Below are positions 25,239 to 34,596 of a stretch of DNA of 64,000 nt, in pieces; within the stretch, counting starts at the first letter, position 1; the number at the start of each line of letters is the position of its first letter. This stretch comes from Verrucomicrobiales bacterium (GTDB taxonomy: Bacteria > Verrucomicrobiota > Verrucomicrobiia > Verrucomicrobiales > DEV007), in assembly GCA_021648365.1 (NCBI GenBank), contig JAKISY010000010.1:1-64000 (forward strand), written 5' to 3'. Position numbers and translations under genes: made by a program. The notes under the pieces are model-generated. The model saw only the letters and a program-made list of their open reading frames with translations, was not told where the DNA came from and did no database searches.

Positions 25239-27668
25239 TTACGCTTCGATCGTCGGCGTATCGGCTTGGATCTTCTCCTGTTCCGAATCCAGCACCTCGC
25301 GACGCAAGTTGGTTTTAGATTTACGCGCCCACCACAATACGATCGGCGAGGCGACATAAATCGAAGAATACGTTCCTACGATCACACCCGCGATCAAGGT
25401 GAATGCAAAGTTATTAAGCGACGGGCCGCCGAAAATATACAAGGTCAACAACGTCAACATCGTCGTCAAACTCGTCAGCAAGGTTCTCGACAGCGTAGCG
25501 TTGAGCGAGAAATTCATGATATCTTTCACATCCCCACGTTTGGTTTTCAAACCCTCACGCACTCGGTCAAAGACCACAATCGAGTCATTGATCGAATACC
25601 CCGCAATCGTCAGGAACGCCCCCACCGTGATCAGTGAGATCTCCAAGCCGGATACCGTCACTAAGCCCAGCACGATGATCAAGTCATGCACCAAAGCGAC
25701 CAGCGCGCCCAGCGCAAAAGCAAACTCAAAGCGCAGTGTCACGTAGAGTAAAATCGCGATCATGCCGAAGCCCAGCGCCATCAGCGAAGTCTTCAGCATC
25801 TCCGATCCCACCAGCGAACCGACCGATTCCACCTCGACCTCCGATACATCCATCTGCAAATCTTTTTTCAGCACCGCTTTGATCTTATCCCCAGAACCGT
25901 GCACACTGCGCACCGTCAAAAACTCTCCGCCACCACCCATCGCATGCTGCTTCTGAACATAAAAACCTTTGAAGCTCGCAGCTTGCAAGGTTTGCTCGAT
26001 TTTCTCCGTTGTCACATCGCCTGGCGAGTGAATCGTCAGTAAATCCCCACCTTTCAAATCCACCCCACGCGGGTCTTTCGTCGAGGACACCACCAGTGAC
26101 AACACCACTAGCACCGCCGATACAGCCAGTGCCACGCGGCGTTTGCTCAAGAAATCAAACTGACGTTTAGGCGCGATATTAGCAAAAGAGAGCTTTTTGA
26201 CCAAACCACCCTTTTCCGTCACCAACCAAGAGAAACAAACTCTCGTCACCAACAACGCCGAGAACAAAGAAGCCATGATGCCTAAGATCAAAGTGATCGC
26301 AAAACCTTTCACCGTGCCCGTCGCTACCATATACAAAATGACCGCCGTGATCAGCGTGGTGATGTTCGCGTCGATGATCGCCGACAGCGCCTTGCCGTAA
26401 GCTGTCTTGATCGCATTATGCAAAGACTTGCCACCCGTCATCTCCTCGCGCAGTCGCTCGTAGATCAACACATTGGCATCGATCGCTATACCGATCGTCA
26501 GGATAATACCCGCGATACCTGGCAGCGTCAGGGTGAATTTGAACAAAGCCATCGATCCAAAAATGATCGCGATGTTGATCAACATCCCCAGAATCGCCAG
26601 CACACCTGCTACGCGATAATAAACCAAAATGAAAAGCAAAGTAAGCGACAATCCTGCCACCCCAGCTGTGATGCCCTGTTTCACCGTCGCCGCACCCATC
26701 GTCGGCGAAATGAAACTGACCGACTCTTTAGTCAGAGGCTCCTTCAAAGGATTCGCCATAGCTGCTGCCAATGACTTCGCTTCCACTTGTGAGAAATCCC
26801 CACTGATCCGGCAACTTCCACCCCAAATCGGGCCGCTGTTGAACGCAGGATAAGAAATCACCTCGCCATCTAAAATGATCGCCATTTGGCGATTCGGGTT
26901 AGCTGCGGAAAGCTCACCAAACTGCTGTGCTCCATCGTTATCAAAAGTGATGCTGATGCCCCAACCCTGTTGATCAAAACTCGCATAAGCCTGAGTCACC
27001 GAATTACCTGACATGTCAGCTTTCAGCTTCATCAACACATATTGAGTAACATTCGCTTTTTCAGCATCCTCATCTTTGTCAGCCTCCGCGCCCTCTTCAC
27101 CCTCAGATTTCTCCTTTTTATCGTCCTCACCCGCTTTTTTCAACGCCACCGCTTTGTATCCAGGCACGATCTGCGTGCCCTTGTTCACTGCATTACCTAA
27201 AATAAACGCATTACCTGGGATGCGGTCATCCTGCTGCGTCGGAATGATAGCAAACTCCAGCTTGGCAGCTTTAGTCACCATTTTGACAATGTCACTAGCC
27301 TCCTCTTCGCCAATCGATGGCATTTGCAGAAAAATCCGATCCGATCCCTGTGGGGCTAGAATCAACTCCTTCGTTCCCGTTTTATTCAAACGTCGCTCCA
27401 ACACCGCAATCACTGTTTCCTGAGTTTCGCGAGTGATCGGCATCTTGTCACTGCCCTGCTGAATCCTCAGATTCACCGCGATCCCGCCTTTCAACTCAAT
27501 CCCCTTCTCGATCCCCAGCTCTTCGTAAAAATAGAGGCTACCCGCCGTCACCCCAATCGCCAAAAGCGTACCAATCCGCCTTTTGACCGATACCGACTCG
27601 GTGCCAAAATACCAAGCGAATGCAAATAGCACCGTAATGCCCATGAGAAAAATAATTCCTGCTGCCAT
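25239..27668 (-). CDS. secDF: Fused protein translocase subunits SecD-SecF
   Basis: 809 residues: SecD half (about 1-495) then SecF half (about 500-800), each with one plus five membrane segments. The SecD head starts GIELKGGIAVNLRIQQGSDK, with GVAGLSLTLLFILVYYR, then GIAIDANVLIYERLREE (TM4 Asp). The SecF part has VDLKGGDLLTIHSPG and GYSINDSIVVFDRVRE. An acidic insert (GEDDKKEKSEGEEGAEADKD) sits in the first periplasmic domain. Uses proton motive force to complete export through SecYEG. yajC lies just upstream. Confidence 0.96.
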   Translation of the reverse strand: MAAGIIFLMGITVLFAFAWYFGTESVSVKRRIGTLLAIGVTAGSLYFYEELGIEKGIELKGGIAVNLRIQQGSDKMPITRETQETVIAVLERRLNKTGTKELILAPQGSDRIFLQMPSIGEEEASDIVKMVTKAAKLEFAIIPTQQDDRIPGNAFILGNAVNKGTQIVPGYKAVALKKAGEDDKKEKSEGEEGAEADKDEDAEKANVTQYVLMKLKADMSGNSVTQAYASFDQQGWGISITFDNDGAQQFGELSAANPNRQMAIILDGEVISYPAFNSGPIWGGSCRISGDFSQVEAKSLAAAMANPLKEPLTKESVSFISPTMGAATVKQGITAGVAGLSLTLLFILVYYRVAGVLAILGMLINIAIIFGSMALFKFTLTLPGIAGIILTIGIAIDANVLIYERLREEMTGGKSLHNAIKTAYGKALSAIIDANITTLITAVILYMVATGTVKGFAITLILGIMASLFSALLVTRVCFSWLVTEKGGLVKKLSFANIAPKRQFDFLSKRRVALAVSAVLVVLSLVVSSTKDPRGVDLKGGDLLTIHSPGDVTTEKIEQTLQAASFKGFYVQKQHAMGGGGEFLTVRSVHGSGDKIKAVLKKDLQMDVSEVEVESVGSLVGSEMLKTSLMALGFGMIAILLYVTLRFEFAFALGALVALVHDLIIVLGLVTVSGLEISLITVGAFLTIAGYSINDSIVVFDRVREGLKTKRGDVKDIMNFSLNATLSRTLLTSLTTMLTLLTLYIFGGPSLNNFAFTLIAGVIVGTYSSIYVASPIVLWWARKSKTNLRREVLDSEQEKIQADTPTIEA

Positions 27669-27745
27669 GATCTAATTAATTTAAACTATAATAAATGAAT
27701 GTCGCTAAGCGCAACCGCCCAGCTGTGAGATTTTTCCAATACCCG

Positions 27746-28129
27746 CTACTTCTTCGAAGTTTTCTTTTCCTCGATCACCTCAGCCTCCACTTCCGTCGCC
27801 TTACCACCTTTGTCTTTATCCTTGCTAAAAACCTGCGTCACACTGGCTTTTTCAAATTTGATCTTCACCCCGTCCTGCACCTTCACCGTCACCGTGCGGT
27901 CACTTTTATTCGTCACGATGCCGTGAATCCCCCCCGCAGTGATCACCTCGTCACCGATTTTGAGGCCGTCGATCATTTTTGTCTGCTCCTTCGCCTTCTT
28001 CTGCTGCGGCCGGATCATGACAAAATACATCATCACTAATAACAACACCATAGGGATCATCATGCCCCCCATAGGGTTAGCTGCCGGCGCCGCATCAGCG
28101 GCAAGTATGGTATAAATTTGTGTGTTCAT
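27746..28129 (-). CDS. yajC: Preprotein translocase accessory protein YajC
   Basis: 127 residues from ATG 28129 (the longer frame overlaps tgt). One membrane segment (about 20-40) followed by the YajC hallmark MIRPQQKKAKEQTKMIDGLKIGDEVITAGGIHGIV and a beta-rich cytoplasmic domain, with a charged tail. Part of the SecDF-YajC complex. It lies between tgt and secDF, the common order tgt-yajC-secDF. Confidence 0.94.
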   Translation of the reverse strand: MNTQIYTILAADAAPAANPMGGMMIPMVLLLVMMYFVMIRPQQKKAKEQTKMIDGLKIGDEVITAGGIHGIVTNKSDRTVTVKVQDGVKIKFEKASVTQVFSKDKDKGGKATEVEAEVIEEKKTSKK

Positions 28130-28142
28130 TCGAGATTTTAGT

Positions 28143-29252
28143 TCACTCTCCACGATAACGACGTATGAAGTCGTCCTTGAAAGTGCTGAAAGAGTCGGCT
28201 TCGATAGCACATCTGACCTCTTTCATCAAGTTGAGATAAAAATGAAGATTGTGCAGGCTCAATAATCGCAGCCCCAAAATCTCGTCACTCTTGATCAAAT
28301 GCCGCAAATAACCACGACTAAAGCCCGCGCAAAGCGGATGCGTGTCTTCTGAAATCGGACGGTGATCTTTCTCAAATTTTTTATTTTTTATATTCAAAGT
28401 ACCGTCACGCGTGTACACCGTGCCATTCCTCGCCACCCGCGTCGGCAGCACACAATCAAAAATATCCACCCCCCGTGAGATCAACTCCAGCAGCTGATCC
28501 GGCTGTCCCATGCCCATCGCATAGCGCACCTTATTCTCTGGCAAAACAGGCACCGCTATGTCCACCGCACTGTAAAGTTCATCATTCGGCTCCCCCACAC
28601 TCAAGCCACCCACCGCGTAACCATCAAAATCCAAGTCCACCAAATCTCGCGCCGCCTTTTCTCGCAAATCGGCAAAAGTCGAACCCTGCACGATGCCAAA
28701 ATAATTTTGCCCCTCACGACGATTTTTCTCAATCCAGTCCCGCGAACGCCGCGCCCAATCCGTAGTGATGCGCAAACTGTTCTCCGCATATCCTCGCTCG
28801 CACGGATACGGCGGACACTCATCCAGCAACATCGCGATATCCGAACCAATCGTCGCCTGAGTCTCTAAAACTGATTCCGGACTGAAAAAAAGCTTCGCCC
28901 CGTCCAAGTGACTCTGAAACGCCACCCCCTCGTCGGTGATCTTGCGCAACTTCGCCAAAGAAAAAACCTGATAGCCGCCCGAATCTGTCAAAATCGGTCC
29001 ATCCCAATTCATGAAATTGTGCAAACCACCAAATTCCCCAATCACCTCCATGCCCGGTCGAATGAACAAATGGTAAGTATTACCCAAAATAATACTCGCC
29101 TCCAGTTCATGCAACTCCGACGGACTCACCGTCTTCACCGTACCCCGAGTGCCCACCGGCATGAAAGCAGGCGTCTCCACCACCCCATGCGCCAAAGTCA
29201 TCCGCCCCCTACGAGCCGCCGTCACACCATCCTTTTTGATCAAGTCAAACAT
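28143..29252 (-). CDS. tgt: Queuine tRNA-ribosyltransferase
   Basis: 369 residues from ATG 29252 (MFDLIKKDGVTAARRGRMTL). Exchanges guanine for preQ1 at tRNA position 34. Active-site regions: LTDSGGYQVFSL (catalytic Asp), GGLSVGEPNDEL and MGMGQPDQLLELISRGVDIFDCVLPTR (second Asp). The zinc site is altered at its start: after NIKNKKFEKDHRPISEDTHPLCAGFSRGYLRHL the usual C-x-C-x2-C pattern is reduced to one clear Cys before the His (LHNLHFYL). This may be a zinc-poor variant. Confidence 0.93.
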   Translation of the reverse strand: MFDLIKKDGVTAARRGRMTLAHGVVETPAFMPVGTRGTVKTVSPSELHELEASIILGNTYHLFIRPGMEVIGEFGGLHNFMNWDGPILTDSGGYQVFSLAKLRKITDEGVAFQSHLDGAKLFFSPESVLETQATIGSDIAMLLDECPPYPCERGYAENSLRITTDWARRSRDWIEKNRREGQNYFGIVQGSTFADLREKAARDLVDLDFDGYAVGGLSVGEPNDELYSAVDIAVPVLPENKVRYAMGMGQPDQLLELISRGVDIFDCVLPTRVARNGTVYTRDGTLNIKNKKFEKDHRPISEDTHPLCAGFSRGYLRHLIKSDEILGLRLLSLHNLHFYLNLMKEVRCAIEADSFSTFKDDFIRRYRGE

Positions 29253-29373
29253 AGACGCAGACCTTATCCACAAAGCCCAGCAATCAAAGCCCAAATATCC
29301 CTCAATCGCACCTGACAAGCATTTCCCCCTAGCAGGCGGACCCTTAATCTACTCCACACCATAAAAAATTTTC

Positions 29374-29474
29374 AACCACTGATCTACATACCTTCACTGA
29401 TAAACACTGATAATTATTACTATTCACTTCAATCCTTCTTCCCTATCAGTGCTTATCAGTGAAATCAGTGGTTT
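29374..29474. repeat. Triad repeat A, present as an inverted pair
   Basis: The right half (29445-29470) holds ATCAGTG three times, at 29445, 29455 and 29464 (steps of 10 and 9 bp), ending in GGTTT. The left half is its reverse complement: 18 of 19 bases of 29394-29412 pair with 29444-29462, and AACCACTGAT at 29374 pairs with ATCAGTGGTT at 29464. The region could fold into one long hairpin. It is intergenic, ahead of the plus-strand gene at 29604. Confidence 0.85.
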
Positions 29475-29603
29475 GATTCTTCAATTTCAAAAAATGTCGT
29501 GTAGAACGATTTTTTGACAAAAACCCATATAATCATGCTCAAACAAACTTTACTGGCACCTCACCATATTTCCCGCTATCATTGCGCTATCAAACTCACC
29601 GCC

Positions 29604-30419
29604 ATGGTCGCTAACTACTCCATCCCAACTCGCCTGCTGTTGACACTCATCTCAGCCGCCCTGCTCTGTCTCATGCCAGGACAAAGTCAGGCACAATCCA
29701 AAAAAAGCACCTCTCCCGCCAAGCAGGAAAAAAAACTAGACAGCAAAGCAAAGGTAGCAAAAAAAACAGCCGCTAAACCCAACATCAAAAAACTCGGCGA
29801 CAACCGCTACCAACTTGGCGACATCACTTTCAATGGGAAAACTCGCGAGATCCGTTTTCCCGCCACCATGAATCTCGAAAAAGGCTTGCTCGAATACATT
29901 TTAGTTACCGATAAAGGTAAAATCCACGAAAGCCTGCTCAGCACCACCATCAGCCCCGCCCAACTGCAAATCGTGCTCAAGCTGTGCCACTACGCTGAAG
30001 GAGTAGGGGACACCTTCGACGCACTCTATCCCGACGATGAAAAAAAAGGCACCGCAGGCAAAGCCGATAGAGGCAGCGCGGTGCGCATCGCCGCCGAATG
30101 GATCGAGAAAAAAGACGGCATCGAAGTGCCACGCCGTTTCCAGATCCATGAGCTCATCAAAGATCTCAAAAACGATCAAGCCATGACGCAAGATCAATGG
30201 GTCTATACCGGCTCCATCATTTACGAAGGCACCTTCATCGCAGAATCCGAAGGCACGCTCATCGCTGTTTACATCGACAATGGCTCCCTCATCAACAGCT
30301 TTCGTCACGGCTCCGACGACGACGAACGCTGGATCACCCACGCTGAGGTTGCTCCCAAAATGGGCACCCCCGTCACCTTGATCCTCACCCCCGCCACTCC
30401 AGAATTTCCCGCAAAATAA
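29604..30419 (+). CDS. Secreted YdjY-domain protein
   Basis: 271 residues from ATG 29604, chosen because it begins a normal signal peptide (TRLLLTLISAALLCLMPGQSQAQ). In-frame ATGs upstream only add unlikely residues. A Lys-rich linker follows, then a domain with TREIRFPATMNLEKGLLEYILVTDKGKIHESLL, the YdjY pattern known from PVC bacteria and E. coli. Biochemical function unknown. The next gene starts 22 nt downstream and is also secreted, so the two probably form an operon. Confidence 0.75.
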   Translation: MVANYSIPTRLLLTLISAALLCLMPGQSQAQSKKSTSPAKQEKKLDSKAKVAKKTAAKPNIKKLGDNRYQLGDITFNGKTREIRFPATMNLEKGLLEYILVTDKGKIHESLLSTTISPAQLQIVLKLCHYAEGVGDTFDALYPDDEKKGTAGKADRGSAVRIAAEWIEKKDGIEVPRRFQIHELIKDLKNDQAMTQDQWVYTGSIIYEGTFIAESEGTLIAVYIDNGSLINSFRHGSDDDERWITHAEVAPKMGTPVTLILTPATPEFPAK

Positions 30420-30441
30420 AAACTCTTCTCAACTGCACTCC

Positions 30442-31656
30442 ATGAAACCTGCACCCATCCGCCCGCTCTTTTTTTGCTTAGCTAGCCTCACTCTTGCTAC
30501 CATTCTCCCCAACACGGCTCTTGCCCAAAAGAAAATCTCTACTAAACCCGGAGCTCAAGGCAACTTATCTCTACGCCTCGAAATCGAACACGCTATCGAC
30601 AAAGGCGTGACCTGGCTAAAACAACACCAGAATCCTAAAACTGGTGCCTGGAGTGAAGCTAAGCAACCCGCTCTCAGCGCCTTAGCGGTTGCCGCGATTG
30701 CTGGCGACCCCGCACTCAAGCAGACACCCAAAGACCAACTGCCACCGCAAATCGAAAAAGGCCTCAGCTATATAGTCAGCAAACAAAAAAGCGATGGCGG
30801 CATCTACGGCAAAGGGCTCGCCACCTACAACACCTCGCTCTCGATGATGGCTCTGATGCAAGGCAGCGACAACAGCTACGATGACGTGATCCGCTCGGCG
30901 AGGAAATTTCTCATCAATCAACAAAGCGACTTCGATGCTCGTGGTAAAACCGACAACCTCTTCGATGGCGGCATTGGTTATGGTGGCACTTACGCTCATT
31001 CGGATTTGTCCAATACCCACCTCGCTCTCGAAGCGCTGCACTACTCCAAACAATACCTCTCGGACACCTCCGCCGGTGCAGGCGAGTTCGATCTCGACTG
31101 GAGCGCCGCCATTGAGTTTGTCGAGAAGTGCCAAAACTCGGAGAAAACCATGCAGACGCTTGGCAAAGAAAACTACGCAGTCGATGAGAAAGATCGTGGC
31201 GGATTTGTCTATTTCCCCGGCGACACCAAAGCAGGCGAGAAAGAAACGGCAGACGGAAAAATTGCCCTGCGCTCCTACGGCAGCATGGGCTACGCCGGCA
31301 TGCTAAGCTTCATCTACGCCGATATGGACAAACAAGACCCGCGCATGCAAGCCGCGCTGACTTGGTTGCAGGAGAACTTTTCCATTGATCAGAATCCAGG
31401 GCTCAAAGCGCAGGGACTCTACTATTATTACCACACCATGGCAAAAGCTCTCAACCTCTACGGCATCGACACCTTGACCTTGAAAGACGGCAGCAAAATC
31501 CAATGGCGCGAAAAACTCGCCCTCAAACTCTTCGACGAGCAACAACGCGACGGCTCCTGGGTCAACCAAGGTTCTAGCCGCTGGTGGGAAGACGATCCCG
31601 TGCTCGTCACCGCCTACGCCGTGCTCGCTCTCGAGCACATCCATCGCGGCTTGTAA
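30442..31656 (+). CDS. Secreted alpha/alpha-toroid (terpenoid cyclase/prenyltransferase fold) protein
   Basis: 404 residues with a signal peptide (LFFCLASLTLATILPNTALAQ). The body shows repeated helical pairs with short Gly-rich turns, typical of the squalene-hopene cyclase/prenyltransferase toroid: AIDKGVTWLKQHQNPKTGAW, GLSYIVSKQKSDGGIYGKG, FDGGIGYGGTYAHSDLSNTHLALEAL and DGSWVNQGSSRWWEDDPVLVTAYAVLALEHI. No DxDD or DDxD cyclase acid motif was seen, and its export argues against terpene chemistry. Such proteins are abundant in Planctomycetes and Verrucomicrobia without known function. Confidence 0.75.
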   Translation: MKPAPIRPLFFCLASLTLATILPNTALAQKKISTKPGAQGNLSLRLEIEHAIDKGVTWLKQHQNPKTGAWSEAKQPALSALAVAAIAGDPALKQTPKDQLPPQIEKGLSYIVSKQKSDGGIYGKGLATYNTSLSMMALMQGSDNSYDDVIRSARKFLINQQSDFDARGKTDNLFDGGIGYGGTYAHSDLSNTHLALEALHYSKQYLSDTSAGAGEFDLDWSAAIEFVEKCQNSEKTMQTLGKENYAVDEKDRGGFVYFPGDTKAGEKETADGKIALRSYGSMGYAGMLSFIYADMDKQDPRMQAALTWLQENFSIDQNPGLKAQGLYYYYHTMAKALNLYGIDTLTLKDGSKIQWREKLALKLFDEQQRDGSWVNQGSSRWWEDDPVLVTAYAVLALEHIHRGL

Positions 31657-31696
31657 AAAACGCTTTTGCAAAGAGCCATCCCTGCTACTTTCCTTC

Positions 31697-32776
31697 ATGG
31701 ATAAAGACACTCATCATTTTCTCTTCGACCTGCTCAACACTCCCAGCCCCACCGGATTCGAAGTTCGCGGCCAGCGCAAATGGGCAAATTACGTGCGCCA
31801 GTTTGCTGACTCCGTCGAAAGCGACGCCTACGGCAATGCCTGGGGCACCATCAAAGGCAGCGCGACCGCCCCCACCATCATGATCGAAGCCCACGCCGAC
31901 GAGATCGGCTACATGATCAAACACATCACCAAAGAAGGTTACCTGCAAGTCGATCGGGTTGGCGGCAGCGATTGGGCGACCGCACGCGGACGCCGCCTCA
32001 CCATCCTCGGCGATGATGGAGACGTGACCGGTATTTTTGGCAATACCGCCATCCATCTGCGCAAGCGCACTCTCGGCAGCGAAAAAACTCCCGAAGTGCA
32101 CGAATTGTTCATCGACGTCGGCGCCTCCAATCCCAAAGAAGTTGCACAGCTAGGCATTCGCGTCGGTCACCCCGCCGTCTATTCTGACCAAGCCGAACTG
32201 CTCGGAAAAAACCGTATCGTCAGCCGCGCACTCGACAATCGCATCGGCGGCTTCATCATCGCGCAGGTCTTGAAACAACTCAGCGAAGCCAACGACAAAA
32301 TACCCGCCACCATCATCGCTGCCAATGCCGTGCAAGAAGAAATCGGCGGTCACGGGGCCAAAATGATCACTCACACCCTGCGTCCTGACATCTGCATCGT
32401 GCTCGATGTCACCCACGCCACCGATAGCCCTGGTATCGAAAAAGGCGAACACGGCGATGTCGAACTCGGCGGCGGCCCCTCGCTCACCCACGGCTCCGCC
32501 AATCATCCAGAGCTAGTCAAACGCATCATCGAAGTAGCTGCCAAAAACGACATCCCCATCCAGCATGAAGCCTCCTCTCGTGCCACCGGCACCGATACCG
32601 ACTCCATCTTCCATCAGAACGGCGGCGTACCCTCCGCACTGATCTCGCTACCACTGCGCTACATGCACTCCGTAGTCGAAGTCGCTCACTTTGATGATGT
32701 AGAAAAAACCATCCGCCTCTTTGTCGAAGTGCTACGCTCGATCCAAGCCGACGAACAGTTCGCGGTTGAAATATAA
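31697..32776 (+). CDS. M42 family metallopeptidase
   Basis: 359 residues, full length. Dinuclear metal ligands are visible: EAHADEIGYMI (His66), SRALDNRIGGF (bridging Asp), VQEEIGGHGA (catalytic Glu pair), VLDVTHATDSPG (Asp) and a C-terminal RYMHSVVEVAH (His). M42 enzymes are cytoplasmic aminopeptidases that form tetrahedral dodecamers and trim short peptides; some are mis-annotated as endoglucanases. 40 nt downstream of the toroid gene. Confidence 0.9.
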   Translation: MDKDTHHFLFDLLNTPSPTGFEVRGQRKWANYVRQFADSVESDAYGNAWGTIKGSATAPTIMIEAHADEIGYMIKHITKEGYLQVDRVGGSDWATARGRRLTILGDDGDVTGIFGNTAIHLRKRTLGSEKTPEVHELFIDVGASNPKEVAQLGIRVGHPAVYSDQAELLGKNRIVSRALDNRIGGFIIAQVLKQLSEANDKIPATIIAANAVQEEIGGHGAKMITHTLRPDICIVLDVTHATDSPGIEKGEHGDVELGGGPSLTHGSANHPELVKRIIEVAAKNDIPIQHEASSRATGTDTDSIFHQNGGVPSALISLPLRYMHSVVEVAHFDDVEKTIRLFVEVLRSIQADEQFAVEI

Positions 32777-32890
32777 AAATCCTAACCACCAAGAAAATTC
32801 ATCTCTTTTAACCCAATCCATTTAGAAATCTTTCCGTGCGACGCTTCAGTTTCAATTGATTTCCTCTATTCATCCTAATTTCATCCTCTT

Positions 32891-32919
32891 ATCTGCGTTC
32901 ATCTGCGTCATCTGCGGTT
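32891..32919. repeat. Triad repeat B (ATCTGCG x3)
   Basis: ATCTGCG occurs at 32891, 32901 and 32910 (steps of 10 and 9), ending GGTT, in the gap before the plus-strand gene at 33039. Same architecture as repeats A and C but a different 7-mer. Confidence 0.85.
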
Positions 32920-33038
32920 CCACTCTTATCCCTTACGCAAACACGCCAAGCATTGCGACTTGCAGGGCTGCCATAGCCTTGTTAGCTTTTGCCTCTTCTA
33001 TAAAAAACTTTCACCCCTCTTTTATTAAACTCAAATTT

Positions 33039-34565
33039 ATGAAACCACTCGCATCCTTCCTCCTTGTCCTCAGTCTCAGTCTCAGCCACGCGCTTGCCGA
33101 CGACTCCGGCTTCACCTCCATCTTCGATGGCAAAACTCTCACCGGTTGGGAAGGCAATCCCAAGCTCTGGTCAGTGCAAGACGGCACCATCACCGGCACC
33201 ACCACCGACGAAGACCCGATCCAATACAATCAATTCCTAATCTGGTCACAAGGCGAAGTCGATGACTTCGAGCTCAAGCTGGAATACAAGATCAAAAAAG
33301 GCAACTCTGGCATCCAATACCGCAGCTTCCGCCTGCCCAAAGATTACAGCCTAGGCGGTTATCAAGCTGACTTTGAAGCCGGCACCACCTACTCCGGCAT
33401 CAACTACGGCGAACAATTTCGTGGCATCCTCGCCAAGCGTGGAGAACGCACGGAAATCGGCGAAGATAGCAAACCCAAGGTGATCGAAACCTTTGCCAAA
33501 ACCGAAGACTTGCAGGAAAAAATCAATCAAGGCGAATGGAATACCTACCACATCATCGCCAAAGGCAATCACATGATCCACAAGATCAACGGCGTAGTCA
33601 TGTCAGACGTCACCGATAACGACACCGACAAACGCCGATTCTCCGGTGTGCTCGCATTCCAGGTGCATAAAGGCCCTGCGATGAAAGTGCAGTTCCGCAA
33701 TATCCGCCTCAAACGCCTGCCGTTAAGTGACGGGCGTAAAAAAATCGTCTTCGTAGCCGGCAAACCTTCCCACGGTCCTCGTTTACACGAACACAACGCC
33801 GGCAGCCTGCTGCTCGCTCGCTTGCTCAATCAAAACTACGGCGACAAAGTGCTCGCCACCGTTTACCAAAACGGCTGGCCCACTGACCCCACCGCTTTCC
33901 AAAATGCCGACAGCTTGGTGATGTTCAGTGACGGTCAAAAAAACCACGTCGCCTTTGACCACCGTGACGAAGTCAGCCAACTCGCCGCCAAAGGCATCGG
34001 CATCGGCGCTATGCACTACGCCGTGGAAATGCTCAAGGACGACTCCAACCAAGATCTGATCTCATGGATCGGTGGAGCTTTCGAAATCGACCGCTCCGTC
34101 AATCCCCACTGGACCGCCCACTTTGATGAAATGCCCAAACACCCCGTCGCCAACGGAGTCGCCCCCTTCGAACTTGAAGACGAATGGTACTTCAACATGC
34201 GTTTCGCTCCTGACATGAAAGGTGTGACCCCAATTCTAAGCGCCATCCCCGATGCCGATACCATGGCACGACCCGACGGCGCCCACTCCGGCAATGCAGC
34301 GGTGCGTAAAATGGTCGCAGCCAAAACCCCACAACACGTATGTTGGGTCTATGACCGCGCAGACGGAGGACGTGGTTTTGGATTCACCGGCACCCACTTT
34401 CACGACAATCTCGCCAACGATTCTTTTCGCAAAACCTTGTTGAATGCGATCTGCTGGATCAGCAAAGCCGAAGTTCCTGAGAAAGGCATCCAAACCACCA
34501 CCCCGAGCAAGGCGGAGTTCGACGCCAACCTCGACCCCAAACCCGCTAAAAAGAAAAATAAATAA
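33039..34565 (+). CDS. Secreted DUF1080 (3-keto-disaccharide hydrolase-like) plus ThuA-like protein
   Basis: 508 residues from ATG 33039 (MKPLASFLLVLSLSLSHALA, a clean signal peptide; the longer frame reads through triad repeat B and was rejected). Residues about 22-225 are a DUF1080 jelly roll: FTSIFDGKTLTGWEGNPKLW...IKKGNSGIQYRSF...QFRNIRLKRL. Residues about 235-480 are a ThuA-like domain: KKIVFVAGKPSHGPRLHEHNAG...GAMHYAVEM...WVYDRADGGRGFGFTGTHFHDNL. Both are linked to periplasmic 3-keto-sugar metabolism in PVC bacteria. The partner oxidoreductase starts 31 nt downstream. Confidence 0.87.
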   Translation: MKPLASFLLVLSLSLSHALADDSGFTSIFDGKTLTGWEGNPKLWSVQDGTITGTTTDEDPIQYNQFLIWSQGEVDDFELKLEYKIKKGNSGIQYRSFRLPKDYSLGGYQADFEAGTTYSGINYGEQFRGILAKRGERTEIGEDSKPKVIETFAKTEDLQEKINQGEWNTYHIIAKGNHMIHKINGVVMSDVTDNDTDKRRFSGVLAFQVHKGPAMKVQFRNIRLKRLPLSDGRKKIVFVAGKPSHGPRLHEHNAGSLLLARLLNQNYGDKVLATVYQNGWPTDPTAFQNADSLVMFSDGQKNHVAFDHRDEVSQLAAKGIGIGAMHYAVEMLKDDSNQDLISWIGGAFEIDRSVNPHWTAHFDEMPKHPVANGVAPFELEDEWYFNMRFAPDMKGVTPILSAIPDADTMARPDGAHSGNAAVRKMVAAKTPQHVCWVYDRADGGRGFGFTGTHFHDNLANDSFRKTLLNAICWISKAEVPEKGIQTTTPSKAEFDANLDPKPAKKKNK

Positions 34566-34596
34566 ACCTCACTCAAATTTCAACCTCACCATATTT

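Noticed and set aside
25133..25357. 74-codon minus-strand frame at the secDF 3' end
   Set aside because: It overlaps the secDF end in another frame, has an Arg/Lys-rich random composition and no family pattern.
29264..29272. Perfect DnaA box TTATCCACA upstream of tgt
   Set aside because: A single box with no neighbours, and no change of strand composition here. Expected by chance in 64 kb.
32856..33038. 61-codon N-terminal extension of the DUF1080-ThuA gene
   Set aside because: It reads through triad repeat B and would bury the signal peptide. ATG 33039 starts a normal one.
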